From: RGIG4079 sp045576735
GTDB taxonomy: Bacteria; Bacteroidota; Bacteroidia; Bacteroidales; Muribaculaceae
Direction of reading: 5' to 3'
NCBI GenBank assembly: GCA_045576735.1
Contig: JAZNGZ010000062.1
Location: forward strand, 27,306-91,305
DNA: 64,000 bases
Below, piece after piece: positions 35,739 through 45,824 of this stretch (its first letter is position 1; every line of letters begins with the position of its first letter). A model generated the notes under the pieces. The model ran no database searches, was not told the origin of the DNA, and saw only the letters and a list, made by a program, of their open reading frames with translations. Made by a program: the position numbers and the translations under genes.

Positions 35739-37796
35739 ATGAAATTTGAATTAGCTTCAATATACAAACCCACTGGAGATCAACCTCAAGCTATTGACCA
35801 ATTAGTTGAGGGAATTAATTCAGGAACAAAGGCACAAACATTGCTAGGTGTAACAGGGTCGGGGAAGACATTTACAATGGCAAATGTTATAGAACGAGTT
35901 CAACGGCCTACTCTAATATTAAGCCATAATAAAACTCTTGCTGCACAATTATATAGTGAGTTTAAATCATTTTTTCCTAATAATTCGGTACAGTATTTTG
36001 TGTCGTATTATGATTATTATCAGCCTGAAGCCTATATCCCTTCGGTTGATAAATATATTGAAAAAGATTTGATGATTAATGATGAAATCGACAAACTTCG
36101 ATTAGCAACGACTTCTGCGTTGCTATCGGGAAGAAATGATGTGATTGTTGTTTCATCAGTATCATGTATCTATGGAATTGGTAATCCTGAAGACTTTCAT
36201 AGTAACGTTATAGAGGTAAAAGTAGGACAAAAAATTGCTCGTAATGCTTTTTTACGTCAATTGGTTGATGCCTTATATAGTCGCAATGAAGTGGAGTTGT
36301 CACGTGGTACATTTAGGGTAAAAGGTGATACGGTTGATATTAGATTGGCATATGAAGAAATAGTGTTGCGTATATCATTTTGGGGAGATGAAATTGAAGC
36401 AATATCCACTGTTCATCCCGAAGATGGAGTATCCTTAGGCTCTCATGATAGATTTAAAATTTACCCTGCCAATATTTTTGTCACTTCGAGAGAACGCCAA
36501 GCTTCTGCTATTGCTCAAATTCAACTAGACTTGGGGCAACAAGTAGATTTTTTTTATAAGGAGGCTCGTCCTATTGAAGCTAAGCGATTAAATGAGCGTG
36601 TGACATATGATGTAGAAATGATTAAAGAAGTTGGTCACTGTTCAGGAATTGAGAATTATAGTAGATACTTTGATGGACGTAACCCGGGTTCTCGTCCGTT
36701 TTGTTTATTGGATTATTTCCCAGATAATTTTTTGACGATTATAGATGAAAGTCACGTCACTGTGCCTCAAATCAGGGCCATGTATGGAGGTGATTTATCC
36801 AGAAAAATGAATTTAGTAGAATATGGGTTTAGACTTCCTGCTGCATTAGACAATCGTCCGTTAAAATTTGATGAATTTGAATCGTTAACAAAACAAATAA
36901 TTTATGTAAGTGCGACTCCAGCTGATTACGAATTAGAGAAAAGCGAGGGAGTTGTAGTAGAACAAATAATTCGTCCTACAGGACTTCTTGATCCGGTAAT
37001 TGAGGTAAGGCCTTCTATAAATCAAATTGACGATTTGATAGATGAGATTCAAGACAGAGCTGATAAAGATGAACGCGTACTAGTAACAACTCTTACTAAA
37101 CGAATGGCCGAAGAGTTAAATGATTACCTTCAGAAGTTGCGTATACGTTGTGCATATATTCATAGTGATGTAGATACACTTGATAGAATCCAGATTCTTG
37201 ATGATTTGCGTGCAGGTATATACGATGTCCTTATTGGCGTTAATTTGCTCAGAGAGGGACTTGATTTACCAGAAGTGTCATTGGTTGCAATCCTTGACGC
37301 AGATAAAGAGGGTTTTTTAAGGTCGCATCGTTCTTTAACGCAAACAGTTGGACGAGCAGCTCGCAATTTAAATGGTATGGTAATAATGTATGCCGATAAG
37401 ATTACCGATAGCATGCAGCAGACTATTGATGAAACTAATCGTCGGAGAATGTTGCAGCTTGAATATAATGAAAAAAATGGTATAACCCCACAAGCAATCA
37501 TTAAAGCAAGAAATCGCATTATTGGATTAGACAAAGACAAAGATTTTGAACCTATTCCGAAAGGTCAAAAACCTGAACCGCTAATGTATGAGTCAGAGTA
37601 TACACATCAGGTTAATATTGCTGCTGACCCAATAATTTCATATATGAATTGTGAGTCGCTACAACACACTATAACTCAACTAAGAACACAAATGATTGAG
37701 GCGGCAAAACAAATGGAATTTATTGAAGCAGCTCGATTGCGTGATGAAATTATTAAATTAGAGAATAGACTTCAAATACTTAAAAATGAAGAATAG
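35739..37796 (+). CDS. uvrB: UvrABC excinuclease subunit B
   Basis: 685 residues from the ATG at 35739 (MKFELASIYKPTGDQPQAI). DNA-damage verification helicase of nucleotide excision repair. Walker A GVTGSGKT (37-44), the beta-hairpin segment YYDYYQPEAYIPS, Walker B-like IIDESHVT, motif VI-type QTVGRAARN, and the C-terminal UVR domain (MEFIEAARLRDEIIKLE) that contacts UvrC are all present. It overlaps the next gene by 11 bases. Confidence 0.97.
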   Translation: MKFELASIYKPTGDQPQAIDQLVEGINSGTKAQTLLGVTGSGKTFTMANVIERVQRPTLILSHNKTLAAQLYSEFKSFFPNNSVQYFVSYYDYYQPEAYIPSVDKYIEKDLMINDEIDKLRLATTSALLSGRNDVIVVSSVSCIYGIGNPEDFHSNVIEVKVGQKIARNAFLRQLVDALYSRNEVELSRGTFRVKGDTVDIRLAYEEIVLRISFWGDEIEAISTVHPEDGVSLGSHDRFKIYPANIFVTSRERQASAIAQIQLDLGQQVDFFYKEARPIEAKRLNERVTYDVEMIKEVGHCSGIENYSRYFDGRNPGSRPFCLLDYFPDNFLTIIDESHVTVPQIRAMYGGDLSRKMNLVEYGFRLPAALDNRPLKFDEFESLTKQIIYVSATPADYELEKSEGVVVEQIIRPTGLLDPVIEVRPSINQIDDLIDEIQDRADKDERVLVTTLTKRMAEELNDYLQKLRIRCAYIHSDVDTLDRIQILDDLRAGIYDVLIGVNLLREGLDLPEVSLVAILDADKEGFLRSHRSLTQTVGRAARNLNGMVIMYADKITDSMQQTIDETNRRRMLQLEYNEKNGITPQAIIKARNRIIGLDKDKDFEPIPKGQKPEPLMYESEYTHQVNIAADPIISYMNCESLQHTITQLRTQMIEAAKQMEFIEAARLRDEIIKLENRLQILKNEE

Positions 37797-39642
37797 ATAC
37801 TCCAACATACACCAAAATAGCATCATAGATTGGCTTCCAACTTCTATTAAAGAAATGAAAGTTCATGGTTGGGACGAGGTAGATGTTGTATTGTTTACGG
37901 GTGATGCCTATGTCGACCATCCCTCATTTGGTGCCGCTGTCATAGGTAGAGTACTTCAAGCGCATGGTTTAAAAGTTGCAATAGTACCTCAGCCTAATTG
38001 GCGAGATGATTTACGCGACTTTAAAAAGTTTGGTCGACCACGATTATTTTTTGGTATATCTGCCGGAGCAATGGATTCAATGGTTAACCACTATACCGCA
38101 AATCGTCGCCGTAGGAGTGATGACTCTTATACGCCCGGTGGACGCCATGGCATGCGGCCAGACTATCCCACAATTGTATATTCAAAGATTTTAAAGGATT
38201 TATACCCCGATGTCCCTATTGTAGCAGGGGGGATTGAGGCATCCATGAGGCGATTATCTCATTATGATTATTGGGAAGATAAACTTCGTGCATCTATAAT
38301 AGTTGATGCACCTATTGATATGATAATATATGGGATGGGAGAATTGCCAATATTGCAAGTTGTTGCCAAGTTAGAAGAGGGGCAATCTATTTCTGACATA
38401 TCAAATATAAATCAAACTGTCGTATTGCGTCATAAGTCAGAAATTCCTATTACTGATGATGAAAATATTATTCTTAATAGCTTTGAAAAGTGTGTTAAAG
38501 ATAAAAGGGCACAAGCACAAAATTTCAAGCACATAGAACAGCAATCAAATCGCTATGAGGGAGCAACCCTTTGGCAACAGCATGGTGAATATGTTGTAAA
38601 AGTTAATCCCATGAATCCGCCTATGACGCAAGAGCAAATCGATGCATCGTTTGATCTTCCTTACACAAGATTGCCCCACCCTCGTTATAAAGGCAAAACA
38701 ATTCCTGCATTCGAAATGATTAAGTTTTCGGTAAATATGCATCGAGGTTGCTTTGGGGGGTGTGCATTCTGTACAATTTCAGCGCATCAAGGGAAATTTA
38801 TTGCCTCTCGAAGTAAAGAGTCGATATTGCGTGAAGTGAAACAAATTTTATCTATGCCTGATTTTAAAGGTTATTTGAGTGACTTAGGTGGTCCATCAGC
38901 CAATATGTATATGATGAGAGGGAAAGATATATCATTATGTAAAAAATGTCTTAGACCATCTTGCTTACATCCTACACCATGCCGCAATCTTAATACCAAT
39001 CATTCTGCGTTACTTGATATTTACAAGAGTGTTGATGCACTTCCTGGCATAAAAAAATCGTTTATTGGTAGCGGTGTGCGCTACGATTTATCCATGTATC
39101 ATACAGGCAATCCTGATGTTGACCGCATTAATGCAAAATATAATGAAGAATTAATAACAAATCATGTGTCAGGTCGATTAAAGGTCGCTCCTGAACACAC
39201 ATGTAATCATGTTCTCAATATAATGAGAAAACCATCATTCTCATTATATTATGAGTTCAAAAAAATTTTTGATCGAATAAATAGGGTCAATGGATTAAAT
39301 CAACAACTTATTCCTTATTTTATTTCTAGTCATCCGGGATGTCGAGAGATTGATATGGCAGAGTTGGCTGTTGAAACAAAAAACTTAAACATGCATCTTG
39401 AGCAAGTACAAGATTTTACCCCTACTCCAATGACTCTTTCAACAGAGATATATTATACCGGTATTCATCCATACACTGGTGAGCGTGTGTTCACGGCTAC
39501 TACACGAGATGAAAAGCTTGCTCAACGAAAATATTTTTTCTGGTATGATAGTACATATCGTTATGAGATAACAAAGTCCTTAAAACGATTGCATCGTCCC
39601 GACTTATTACGGAAATTATTTCCTGGCAAGCAAATCAACTAA
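37786..39642 (+). CDS. YgiQ family radical SAM protein
   Basis: 618 residues. The YgiQ/UPF0313 N-terminal domain (VVLFTGDAYVDHPSFGAAVI) precedes a radical SAM core with the cluster cysteines C322, C326 and C329 (GCFGGCAFC), preceded by MHR. Additional cysteines at KKCLRPSCLHPTPC may hold a second metal site. Substrate is unknown for the family. Translation overlaps the end of uvrB, so the two are co-expressed; no functional link to DNA repair is established. Confidence 0.92.
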   Translation: MKNRYSNIHQNSIIDWLPTSIKEMKVHGWDEVDVVLFTGDAYVDHPSFGAAVIGRVLQAHGLKVAIVPQPNWRDDLRDFKKFGRPRLFFGISAGAMDSMVNHYTANRRRRSDDSYTPGGRHGMRPDYPTIVYSKILKDLYPDVPIVAGGIEASMRRLSHYDYWEDKLRASIIVDAPIDMIIYGMGELPILQVVAKLEEGQSISDISNINQTVVLRHKSEIPITDDENIILNSFEKCVKDKRAQAQNFKHIEQQSNRYEGATLWQQHGEYVVKVNPMNPPMTQEQIDASFDLPYTRLPHPRYKGKTIPAFEMIKFSVNMHRGCFGGCAFCTISAHQGKFIASRSKESILREVKQILSMPDFKGYLSDLGGPSANMYMMRGKDISLCKKCLRPSCLHPTPCRNLNTNHSALLDIYKSVDALPGIKKSFIGSGVRYDLSMYHTGNPDVDRINAKYNEELITNHVSGRLKVAPEHTCNHVLNIMRKPSFSLYYEFKKIFDRINRVNGLNQQLIPYFISSHPGCREIDMAELAVETKNLNMHLEQVQDFTPTPMTLSTEIYYTGIHPYTGERVFTATTRDEKLAQRKYFFWYDSTYRYEITKSLKRLHRPDLLRKLFPGKQIN

Positions 39643-39654
39643 TCAGCATATTAG

Positions 39655-39683
39655 TTTTGTTTATGTTTTATTTATTACCTTTG
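39655..39683 (+). promoter_or_regulatory. Promoter of the DPP5-like gene
   Basis: TTTTG at 39655-39659, 16 bases, TACCTTTG at 39676-39683 (full -7 match). The ATG at 39712 is 28 bases downstream. Confidence 0.55.
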
Positions 39684-39711
39684 TGAAAATAATTACTTAA
39701 AATTATATATT

Positions 39712-41808
39712 ATGAATATATTTAAACCAATTATTATGACTACAGCTATGTTATTAGCTGCATCAGCCAATGTAGCAATGGCTGATGATGATGCTATAAT
39801 TGATAAACCCTCATTCAAAAGTAGTGATGGAGTGTTTAATATTGAAGCATTACAAGCATTAGGACGTGTGTCATCACCAACACTTTCTCCCGACAAAAAG
39901 AAAGTCCTTTATGGTATTTCTTATGAAAGCGTTGAACAAAATCGGAGCAATAACGATCTTTATGTGATGAATATTGACGGAAGTGACAATATGCGCATAA
40001 CTAAATCAGCAAAAAGCGAAGCAAATGCAGTGTGGATTGCCAATGGGACAAAAATAGCATTTCTTTATCCACATGAGGGAGTAATGCAAATGTGGGTAAT
40101 GAATGCTGATGGGAGTGAACGTAAAGTTGTGAGTAATGTTGAAAAGGGTATAAATGGATTCTTATTTTCACCCGATGAGACAAAAGTCCTATTTATCTCA
40201 AACCTCAAATCAGCAAATACAGCACAAGACATCTATCCTGACCTTCCTAAAGCAACAGGTATTGTTGTCAATGATTTAATGTATAAGCATTGGGATGAGT
40301 GGGTAAAAGAAATCCCCCACCCTTTTCTAGCTGATTTTGATGGCTTATCATTATCAAATATATATGACATAATGGAAGGTGAACCATATGAAGCTCCGAT
40401 GAAGCCTTTTGGTGGAATTGAGTCATTTGCATGGGCCCCCGATAGTAAGGAATTGATTTATGTGTCACGCAAAAAGACAGGTAAAGAGTATGCTGAATCA
40501 ACAAATTCAGACTTATATCTATATAATCTTGAAACAAAAGCCACTACTAATATCACAATAGGGATGATGGGATATGACACTAATCCGACATATTCCCCTG
40601 ACGGCAAATATGTTGCATGGCTAAGTATGGAGCGTGATGGATATGAATCAGATAAAAATAGAATATTTATTTTAGACCGCAAGACTGGTGAAAAATATGA
40701 CCTTACGAAAGATTGGGATTATACGGTTAATTCAATAGCTTGGAGTCCTAATAGTAAATCAATATTTTTTGTAGCACACCACCAAGGAGTTACGCCGGTA
40801 TTCAATATAGACATTAAAAAGAGAACTGTTAAAGAAGTCGCCGGAGGAGTGGTAGATTATGCTGAAATTGTTCCAATCGATGATAAAACACTAATTGCAA
40901 CAAATCATTCAATGCTATATCCATATGAAATTTTTTCGATAAAAAATGGAAAAGCGACAAAGATTTCAGCCGTAAATGATGATATATTTGCTCAATTAAC
41001 TATGCCTACGGTTGAGAAACGAATGATTCCTACTACAGATGGTAAACAAATGACAACATGGGTGATATATCCCCAAAACTTTGACAAAACAAAAAAATAT
41101 CCTGCAATATTATATTGTCAAGGAGGTCCCCAACAGGCAGTTAGCCAATTTTGGAGCTATCGTTGGAATTTTGCATTAATGGCAGCCAATGGTTATGTTG
41201 TAATTGCCCCCAATCGTCGAGGATTACCCGGATTTGGAACCGAATGGAATGAACAAATTTCGGGTGACTATGGTGGTCAAAATATGAAAGACTATCTTTC
41301 GGCAGTAGATGAAATGAAAAAAGAACCATATATAGATGCCGCTCATATTGGTGCTACCGGTGCTAGTTATGGTGGGTTTTCTGTTTATTGGTTAGCAGGA
41401 AATCATGATAATCGTTTTGCTGCACTCTTTGCTCATGCGGGGATATTCAATACTGAGGCTCAATATCTTGAAACTGAAGAAATGTGGTTTGCAAATTGGG
41501 ATTTAGGAGGCCCATTCTGGGATAAAGATAATGAAGTAGCACAACGTACATTTAGTCAATCACCTCATAAATATGTTGATAAATGGACAGCCCCAATCAT
41601 GATTTCCCACGGAGAATATGATTATAGAATTCTAGCATCTCAAGGTATGCAAGCCTTTAATGCTGCAAAATTGCGTGGTATTCCTACTGAAATGGTAATA
41701 TACCCTGATGAAAACCATTGGATTTTGAAACCTCAAAATGCGATTATGTGGCAACGCCTCTTCTTCCGTTGGTTTGATAAATGGTTAAAACCTCAAGATA
41801 TTAAATAA
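39712..41808 (+). CDS. S9 family serine peptidase, DPP5-like
   Basis: 698 residues with a signal peptide (about 1-24). Residues 50-420 form a WD40-like beta propeller (several SPDGKYVAW/SPNSKSIFF-type repeats), and the C-terminal alpha/beta hydrolase has Ser552 (GASYGGF), Asp637 (GEYDYRIL) and His669 (ENHW). The C-terminal stretch closely recalls Porphyromonas gingivalis DPP5, a periplasmic dipeptidyl-peptidase that removes dipeptides with hydrophobic penultimate residues. Role: periplasmic peptide use. Flanked by its own promoter and terminator. Confidence 0.9.
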   Translation: MNIFKPIIMTTAMLLAASANVAMADDDAIIDKPSFKSSDGVFNIEALQALGRVSSPTLSPDKKKVLYGISYESVEQNRSNNDLYVMNIDGSDNMRITKSAKSEANAVWIANGTKIAFLYPHEGVMQMWVMNADGSERKVVSNVEKGINGFLFSPDETKVLFISNLKSANTAQDIYPDLPKATGIVVNDLMYKHWDEWVKEIPHPFLADFDGLSLSNIYDIMEGEPYEAPMKPFGGIESFAWAPDSKELIYVSRKKTGKEYAESTNSDLYLYNLETKATTNITIGMMGYDTNPTYSPDGKYVAWLSMERDGYESDKNRIFILDRKTGEKYDLTKDWDYTVNSIAWSPNSKSIFFVAHHQGVTPVFNIDIKKRTVKEVAGGVVDYAEIVPIDDKTLIATNHSMLYPYEIFSIKNGKATKISAVNDDIFAQLTMPTVEKRMIPTTDGKQMTTWVIYPQNFDKTKKYPAILYCQGGPQQAVSQFWSYRWNFALMAANGYVVIAPNRRGLPGFGTEWNEQISGDYGGQNMKDYLSAVDEMKKEPYIDAAHIGATGASYGGFSVYWLAGNHDNRFAALFAHAGIFNTEAQYLETEEMWFANWDLGGPFWDKDNEVAQRTFSQSPHKYVDKWTAPIMISHGEYDYRILASQGMQAFNAAKLRGIPTEMVIYPDENHWILKPQNAIMWQRLFFRWFDKWLKPQDIK

Positions 41809-41815
41809 AAATCAT

Positions 41816-41848
41816 AAGAGCTATTGTTGAGACAATAGCTCTTTTTTT
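41816..41848 (+). terminator. Intrinsic terminator after the DPP5-like gene
   Basis: A 12-bp perfect stem (AAGAGCTATTGT with ACAATAGCTCTT), TGAG tetraloop, and a run of seven T. A textbook terminator. Confidence 0.9.
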
Positions 41849-41912
41849 GTCTTTTTCAGTTAAAACACATTTAATTATGAATTAAGCATTATGCAATATA
41901 CATTAAAATGTG

Positions 41913-41920
41913 TAACTTTG
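41913..41920 (+). promoter_or_regulatory. -7 element (TAACTTTG) of the porin-SBP pair
   Basis: Full TAnnTTTG match that lies inside the longest possible reading frame (an ATG at 41908), which shows that the real start is the ATG at 41929. Confidence 0.6.
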
Positions 41921-41928
41921 CACTTGTT

Positions 41929-43947
41929 ATGAAAAGAATAACTGTAACAATATATATATTAGCTTCATTTTTGGCAGCTTTAGCTCAAAATGATAAACTA
42001 CAGAATGGATTATCATCGGAAGAAACTGACGCTTCTGAGGGGGTAAAAACTAATTCAAAGTCGTCATATGCATGGACAGTTATCGACCCATTAGGGTTGC
42101 ATAAAGAAGCTACAATTGACACATTGTTATACAACTATTATCATAAATCGGTACCTTCGGGAGTATCATCGGCTTATGCAACTACCGGCAATCTTGGTGG
42201 AGAGGGCTTGAATTTAATTTATTTTGATCGCAAACCTATGAGCGATTTCTTCTTTAAGGATGCGCTAGATGCATGGTTGCCTAATTCAAGTACGCTTAAG
42301 TTTTATAACACGCGTATCCCCATGACATTATTATCATATAATACCGGTGGTAGTAAGCAAACCACCCAAGATAGACTCATGGCAACATTTTCGGGTAATA
42401 TAAATAAAAGAGCTCAAGTTGGCGGCATGCTTGATTATTTATATTCAAAAGGAAGTTATAACTACCAAGCAACAAATGATTTGACTTGGGGTGTTTCAGG
42501 CTCATATATTGGTGATAGATATGAATTCCAAGGCTATTTTTATCATTATGATATGCTTAACAAAGAAAATGGTGGAATTGTAAACGATTTATATATTACA
42601 GACCCTGCGGAGGTTCAAGGAGGAACTACAAAAGTTGATACTAAGAACATTCCTACAAATCTAACAACAGCGCATTCTCGAGTAAAAGGTACAAACTTAT
42701 ATCTAAACAATCGATATAAGGTGGGATTTTGGGATGAACAGAAAGAAGGTGATAGTATTGTAAGTAAAACATATGTACCTGTAACAAGTTTTGTATGGAC
42801 AATGAATTACAAAGATAACAAACATCTATTTCGGAGTACTGCCAATGGTGAAAATAAGAATTTCTTCAAAAATATATATCTAAATCCTAATGGAACTATT
42901 GATTGGACTAATTATTGGTCTTTAACAAATACTATCGGTGTATCCCTTCTTGAGGGATTTAACAAATATGCAAAGGCAGGAATTTCAGCATTTGCAACTC
43001 ATCAAATACGTAATTATGATTTAGTAAAAGACACCTTAAATCGCTCAACTCAAATTATAGACGGATTGTCTCCGCTGCCAAATGGAATGCTTTCGGTGCC
43101 AACAGGCAAAACTGAAAATTTATTTTGGGTTGGCGGTCAACTCACAAAACGACAAGGGAAATTACTAACTTATAATATAACAGCCAAGTTTGGACTAATC
43201 GGAGATGTTATTGGTGACATCGATATAAATGGAGATTTGTCAACACGTTTTAAGTTATTTGGAGATTCTGTAACTATTACAGGATATGGGTGGTTTAAAA
43301 ATGAAGAAGCTCCATTTCTGATGAAAAAGTTTGTATCAAATCATTTTATATGGAACAATGATTTTGGTAAAGTGCGAAATTATCGATTAGGAGGTAAGTT
43401 GAATGTGCCTCACACTAACTCGGTATTAAATGTTGGAGTTGAAAATGTCGAAAATTATATATATTTCAACTCAGAATGTCTACCACAACAACATGATGGA
43501 AATGTTCAAGTATTTAGTGCTTCGTTACAACAGAATTTCAAACTCGGAATACTAAATTGGGATAATAAACTCACTTATCAAACTTCTAGTGACCAAAAAG
43601 TTATACCATTACCAAAATTTTCTATCTATTCTAATTTATATTTATTATTTAAGGTTGCAAACGTACTAGATGTGCAATTAGGAATTGATTGTGACTATTA
43701 CACTAAATATAAAAGTGTAGCATATCAGCCTGCCACAATGAGTTTCTATAATCAAGATGAGATTGAGGTTGGCAACTATCCCTTCATGAACTTATATGCA
43801 AATATGAAATTGAGTAAAGCTCGTTTCTATGTGCTAATGAGTCATATTAATCAAGGGTGGTTTGATAATAATTATTTCTCAATGCCTCATTATCCATTAA
43901 ATCCACGTCGATTCCAGATTGGTGTATCTGTAGACTTGACAAACTAA
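41929..43947 (+). CDS. Putative outer-membrane porin
   Basis: 672 residues from the ATG at 41929, which gives a clean signal peptide (MKRITVTIYILASFLAALA). The rest is rich in alternating aromatic/polar beta strands, with the Bacteroidota porin-type opening (LGLHKEATIDTLLYNYYH, then NLGGEGLNLIYFDRK) and a beta-strand C-terminus (RRFQIGVSVDL). No TonB plug or box. Substrate unknown. The next gene begins on the base after the stop, encoding an anchored solute-binding protein. Confidence 0.8.
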   Translation: MKRITVTIYILASFLAALAQNDKLQNGLSSEETDASEGVKTNSKSSYAWTVIDPLGLHKEATIDTLLYNYYHKSVPSGVSSAYATTGNLGGEGLNLIYFDRKPMSDFFFKDALDAWLPNSSTLKFYNTRIPMTLLSYNTGGSKQTTQDRLMATFSGNINKRAQVGGMLDYLYSKGSYNYQATNDLTWGVSGSYIGDRYEFQGYFYHYDMLNKENGGIVNDLYITDPAEVQGGTTKVDTKNIPTNLTTAHSRVKGTNLYLNNRYKVGFWDEQKEGDSIVSKTYVPVTSFVWTMNYKDNKHLFRSTANGENKNFFKNIYLNPNGTIDWTNYWSLTNTIGVSLLEGFNKYAKAGISAFATHQIRNYDLVKDTLNRSTQIIDGLSPLPNGMLSVPTGKTENLFWVGGQLTKRQGKLLTYNITAKFGLIGDVIGDIDINGDLSTRFKLFGDSVTITGYGWFKNEEAPFLMKKFVSNHFIWNNDFGKVRNYRLGGKLNVPHTNSVLNVGVENVENYIYFNSECLPQQHDGNVQVFSASLQQNFKLGILNWDNKLTYQTSSDQKVIPLPKFSIYSNLYLLFKVANVLDVQLGIDCDYYTKYKSVAYQPATMSFYNQDEIEVGNYPFMNLYANMKLSKARFYVLMSHINQGWFDNNYFSMPHYPLNPRRFQIGVSVDLTN

Positions 43948-44760
43948 ATGAATAGACAAAAGTTATATAAGGGACATCTTGTCATCTATGCAATATTACT
44001 GATAGGAATAATTGTATCAATGAATTATTTGCGTCAATATAGTGACAAGAGTTCATCGTTATTAATGTATAAAAAAGCAGGTGGAGATACAATTAATGTC
44101 GCAATTGAAATATCACCAATATCATATTCTTTATCGACTGATACAATAGGAGGTTTTTATTATGACCTATTGAGACTTATTTCCTCTAAGTATAATGTAA
44201 AATTTAAATTCCATAAATTTGTCCCATTAAATATAGCTATTGATGGGTTGAATAATAGTAAATTTGATATAATTGTTGCCGACATAGCTTCTTCTGATTA
44301 TAAGGAAAAGTATTTGCTTACTGAACCTATATATAGAGATAACCAGATACTAGTTCAGAGAAAAGATGTATCTAAACATGAATTAAGTGGATTATCCTGT
44401 GATAGTATATGGATAGTTTCGAATTCTCCCTATGTTAGTCAAATTCGTAACATGTTTAAAGAAGTTGGATATGATACAATTTATATTATTCAAGATGAGA
44501 AATATTCTTCAGGGCAACTTGTAGAACTAACAGCTATTGGAGATATTAAACAAACTATTGTGAACGGAGATATTGCGTTATCAATGCTAAAAGAATATCC
44601 ACAAATAGAACTTAACACTAAAATGTCATTTAATCAATGTAAATCGTGGATATTAAATAAAGGCAATACAGGACTCTGTAATAAGTTTAACTTTTGGATA
44701 AAAGAAATAAAGTCAACCCCTGAATATGACAAACTTTATCAACGTTATTTTAATAATTAA
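43948..44760 (+). CDS. Membrane-anchored solute-binding protein, family 3 type
   Basis: 270 residues: one N-terminal membrane anchor (LVIYAILLIGIIVSMNYL, 11-28), then a periplasmic-binding fold like bacterial family-3 SBPs (VAIEISPISYSLSTD, IGGFYYDLLRLISSKY, FDIIVADIASSDYKEKY, and the hinge). It resembles the binding half of MltF but has no lytic transglycosylase domain. No ABC permease or ATPase is nearby. It begins right after the porin stop, so a joint role is inferred. Confidence 0.78.
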   Translation: MNRQKLYKGHLVIYAILLIGIIVSMNYLRQYSDKSSSLLMYKKAGGDTINVAIEISPISYSLSTDTIGGFYYDLLRLISSKYNVKFKFHKFVPLNIAIDGLNNSKFDIIVADIASSDYKEKYLLTEPIYRDNQILVQRKDVSKHELSGLSCDSIWIVSNSPYVSQIRNMFKEVGYDTIYIIQDEKYSSGQLVELTAIGDIKQTIVNGDIALSMLKEYPQIELNTKMSFNQCKSWILNKGNTGLCNKFNFWIKEIKSTPEYDKLYQRYFNN

Positions 44761-44762
44761 AA

Positions 44763-44794
44763 GAGGCATTAAAATCGTTTGATAATAATGCCTC
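44763..44794 (-). terminator. Terminator of prs
   Basis: A 9-bp perfect stem (GAGGCATTA with TAATGCCTC) and a 14-base loop. On the minus strand the stem ends in CTCTTTT, a short U tract, so it best serves prs; it may also slow transcription from the convergent SBP gene. Confidence 0.6.
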
Positions 44795-44821
44795 ATAATG
44801 CTATATTATATATAATTAATC

Positions 44822-45757
44822 TTACTTAATCAGATATTGTGATGAAATTGATTGATTTTCATGGACACGTCTAATTGTATCAGCAAACAACTTGGCAACG
44901 CTCAAAATAGTAGCTTTCTTACAATCTTTCCTGAATGGAATGCTATTAGTGAAAATCATTTCGGTCATTCCACAATTATCTACACGTTCTGATGCAGGAT
45001 CACTCATAATTGCATGAGAGCAAAGTGCTCGCACTGATTTTGCACCATTGGCAATCATTAAATCAGCTGCTTTTGTAATTGTTCCTGCAGTATCTACCAT
45101 ATCATCAACAAGAATGACATTCTTATCTTTAACATCACCAATTACTGTCATATTAGCAACAACATTTGCTTTAGCGCGTTGTTTATGACATAGCACTAAT
45201 GGCAAGTCAAGGTATTTAGCATAGCTATTAGCACGTTTGGCTCCACCAACATCAGGAGTAGCAATAACCATATCCTCTAATTGTAGTGATTGAATATAAG
45301 GGATAAACACAGCTGATGCATATAGATGGTCAACAGGAACATTAAAGAACCCTTGAATTTGATCAGCATGTAAATCCATTGTAATAACACGATCTACACC
45401 TGCTGTACTAAGAAGGTCTGCTACTAACTTTGCGGCGATAGAAACACGAGGTTTGTCTTTACGGTCTTGACGAGCCCAACCAAAATATGGCATTACTGCG
45501 ATGATTGATTTTGCTGATGCACGCTTGGCTGCATCAATCATCAATAATAATTCCATTAAATTGTCGGTGTTAGGGAATGTTGATTGAACTAGATATACTT
45601 CATGACCACGAATTGACTCTTCGAAACACACTTCAAATTCACCGTCAGCAAATTGTTGTGTATTCATTTTGCCAAGTTCTACACCTAATTCTTTGCAGAT
45701 TTCTTCAGCCATATAGCGAGAATTTCTGCCTGAAAAGACCTTAAAAGGAGGTAACAT
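44822..45757 (-). CDS. prs: Ribose-phosphate pyrophosphokinase
   Basis: Makes PRPP from ribose 5-phosphate and ATP for nucleotide, His and Trp synthesis. 311 residues with FSGRNSRYMAEEIC, the flexible-loop segment YFGWARQDRK, the metal site DLHADQIQGFF and the PRPP-binding loop LVDDMVDTAGTI. A normal class I enzyme. It has its own -7 element in the short space behind the GH13 gene. Confidence 0.96.
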   Translation of the reverse strand: MLPPFKVFSGRNSRYMAEEICKELGVELGKMNTQQFADGEFEVCFEESIRGHEVYLVQSTFPNTDNLMELLLMIDAAKRASAKSIIAVMPYFGWARQDRKDKPRVSIAAKLVADLLSTAGVDRVITMDLHADQIQGFFNVPVDHLYASAVFIPYIQSLQLEDMVIATPDVGGAKRANSYAKYLDLPLVLCHKQRAKANVVANMTVIGDVKDKNVILVDDMVDTAGTITKAADLMIANGAKSVRALCSHAIMSDPASERVDNCGMTEMIFTNSIPFRKDCKKATILSVAKLFADTIRRVHENQSISSQYLIK

Positions 45758-45792
45758 ATCGATATTGTATTATTAGTTGTTATTATTTTCTA

Positions 45793-45800
45793 CAAAATTA
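45793..45800 (-). promoter_or_regulatory. -7 element (TAATTTTG) of prs
   Basis: Full TAnnTTTG match on the minus strand, 35 bases before the prs ATG and 24 bases past the stop of the upstream GH13 gene. No clear -33 TTG. Confidence 0.45.
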
Positions 45801-45824
45801 ATATAATTTATTCTTACTTGTAGA

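Noticed and set aside
37160..37540. 126-codon minus-strand frame inside uvrB
   Set aside because: Entirely within the strongly conserved uvrB gene in the opposite direction, with no family resemblance; a shadow frame.
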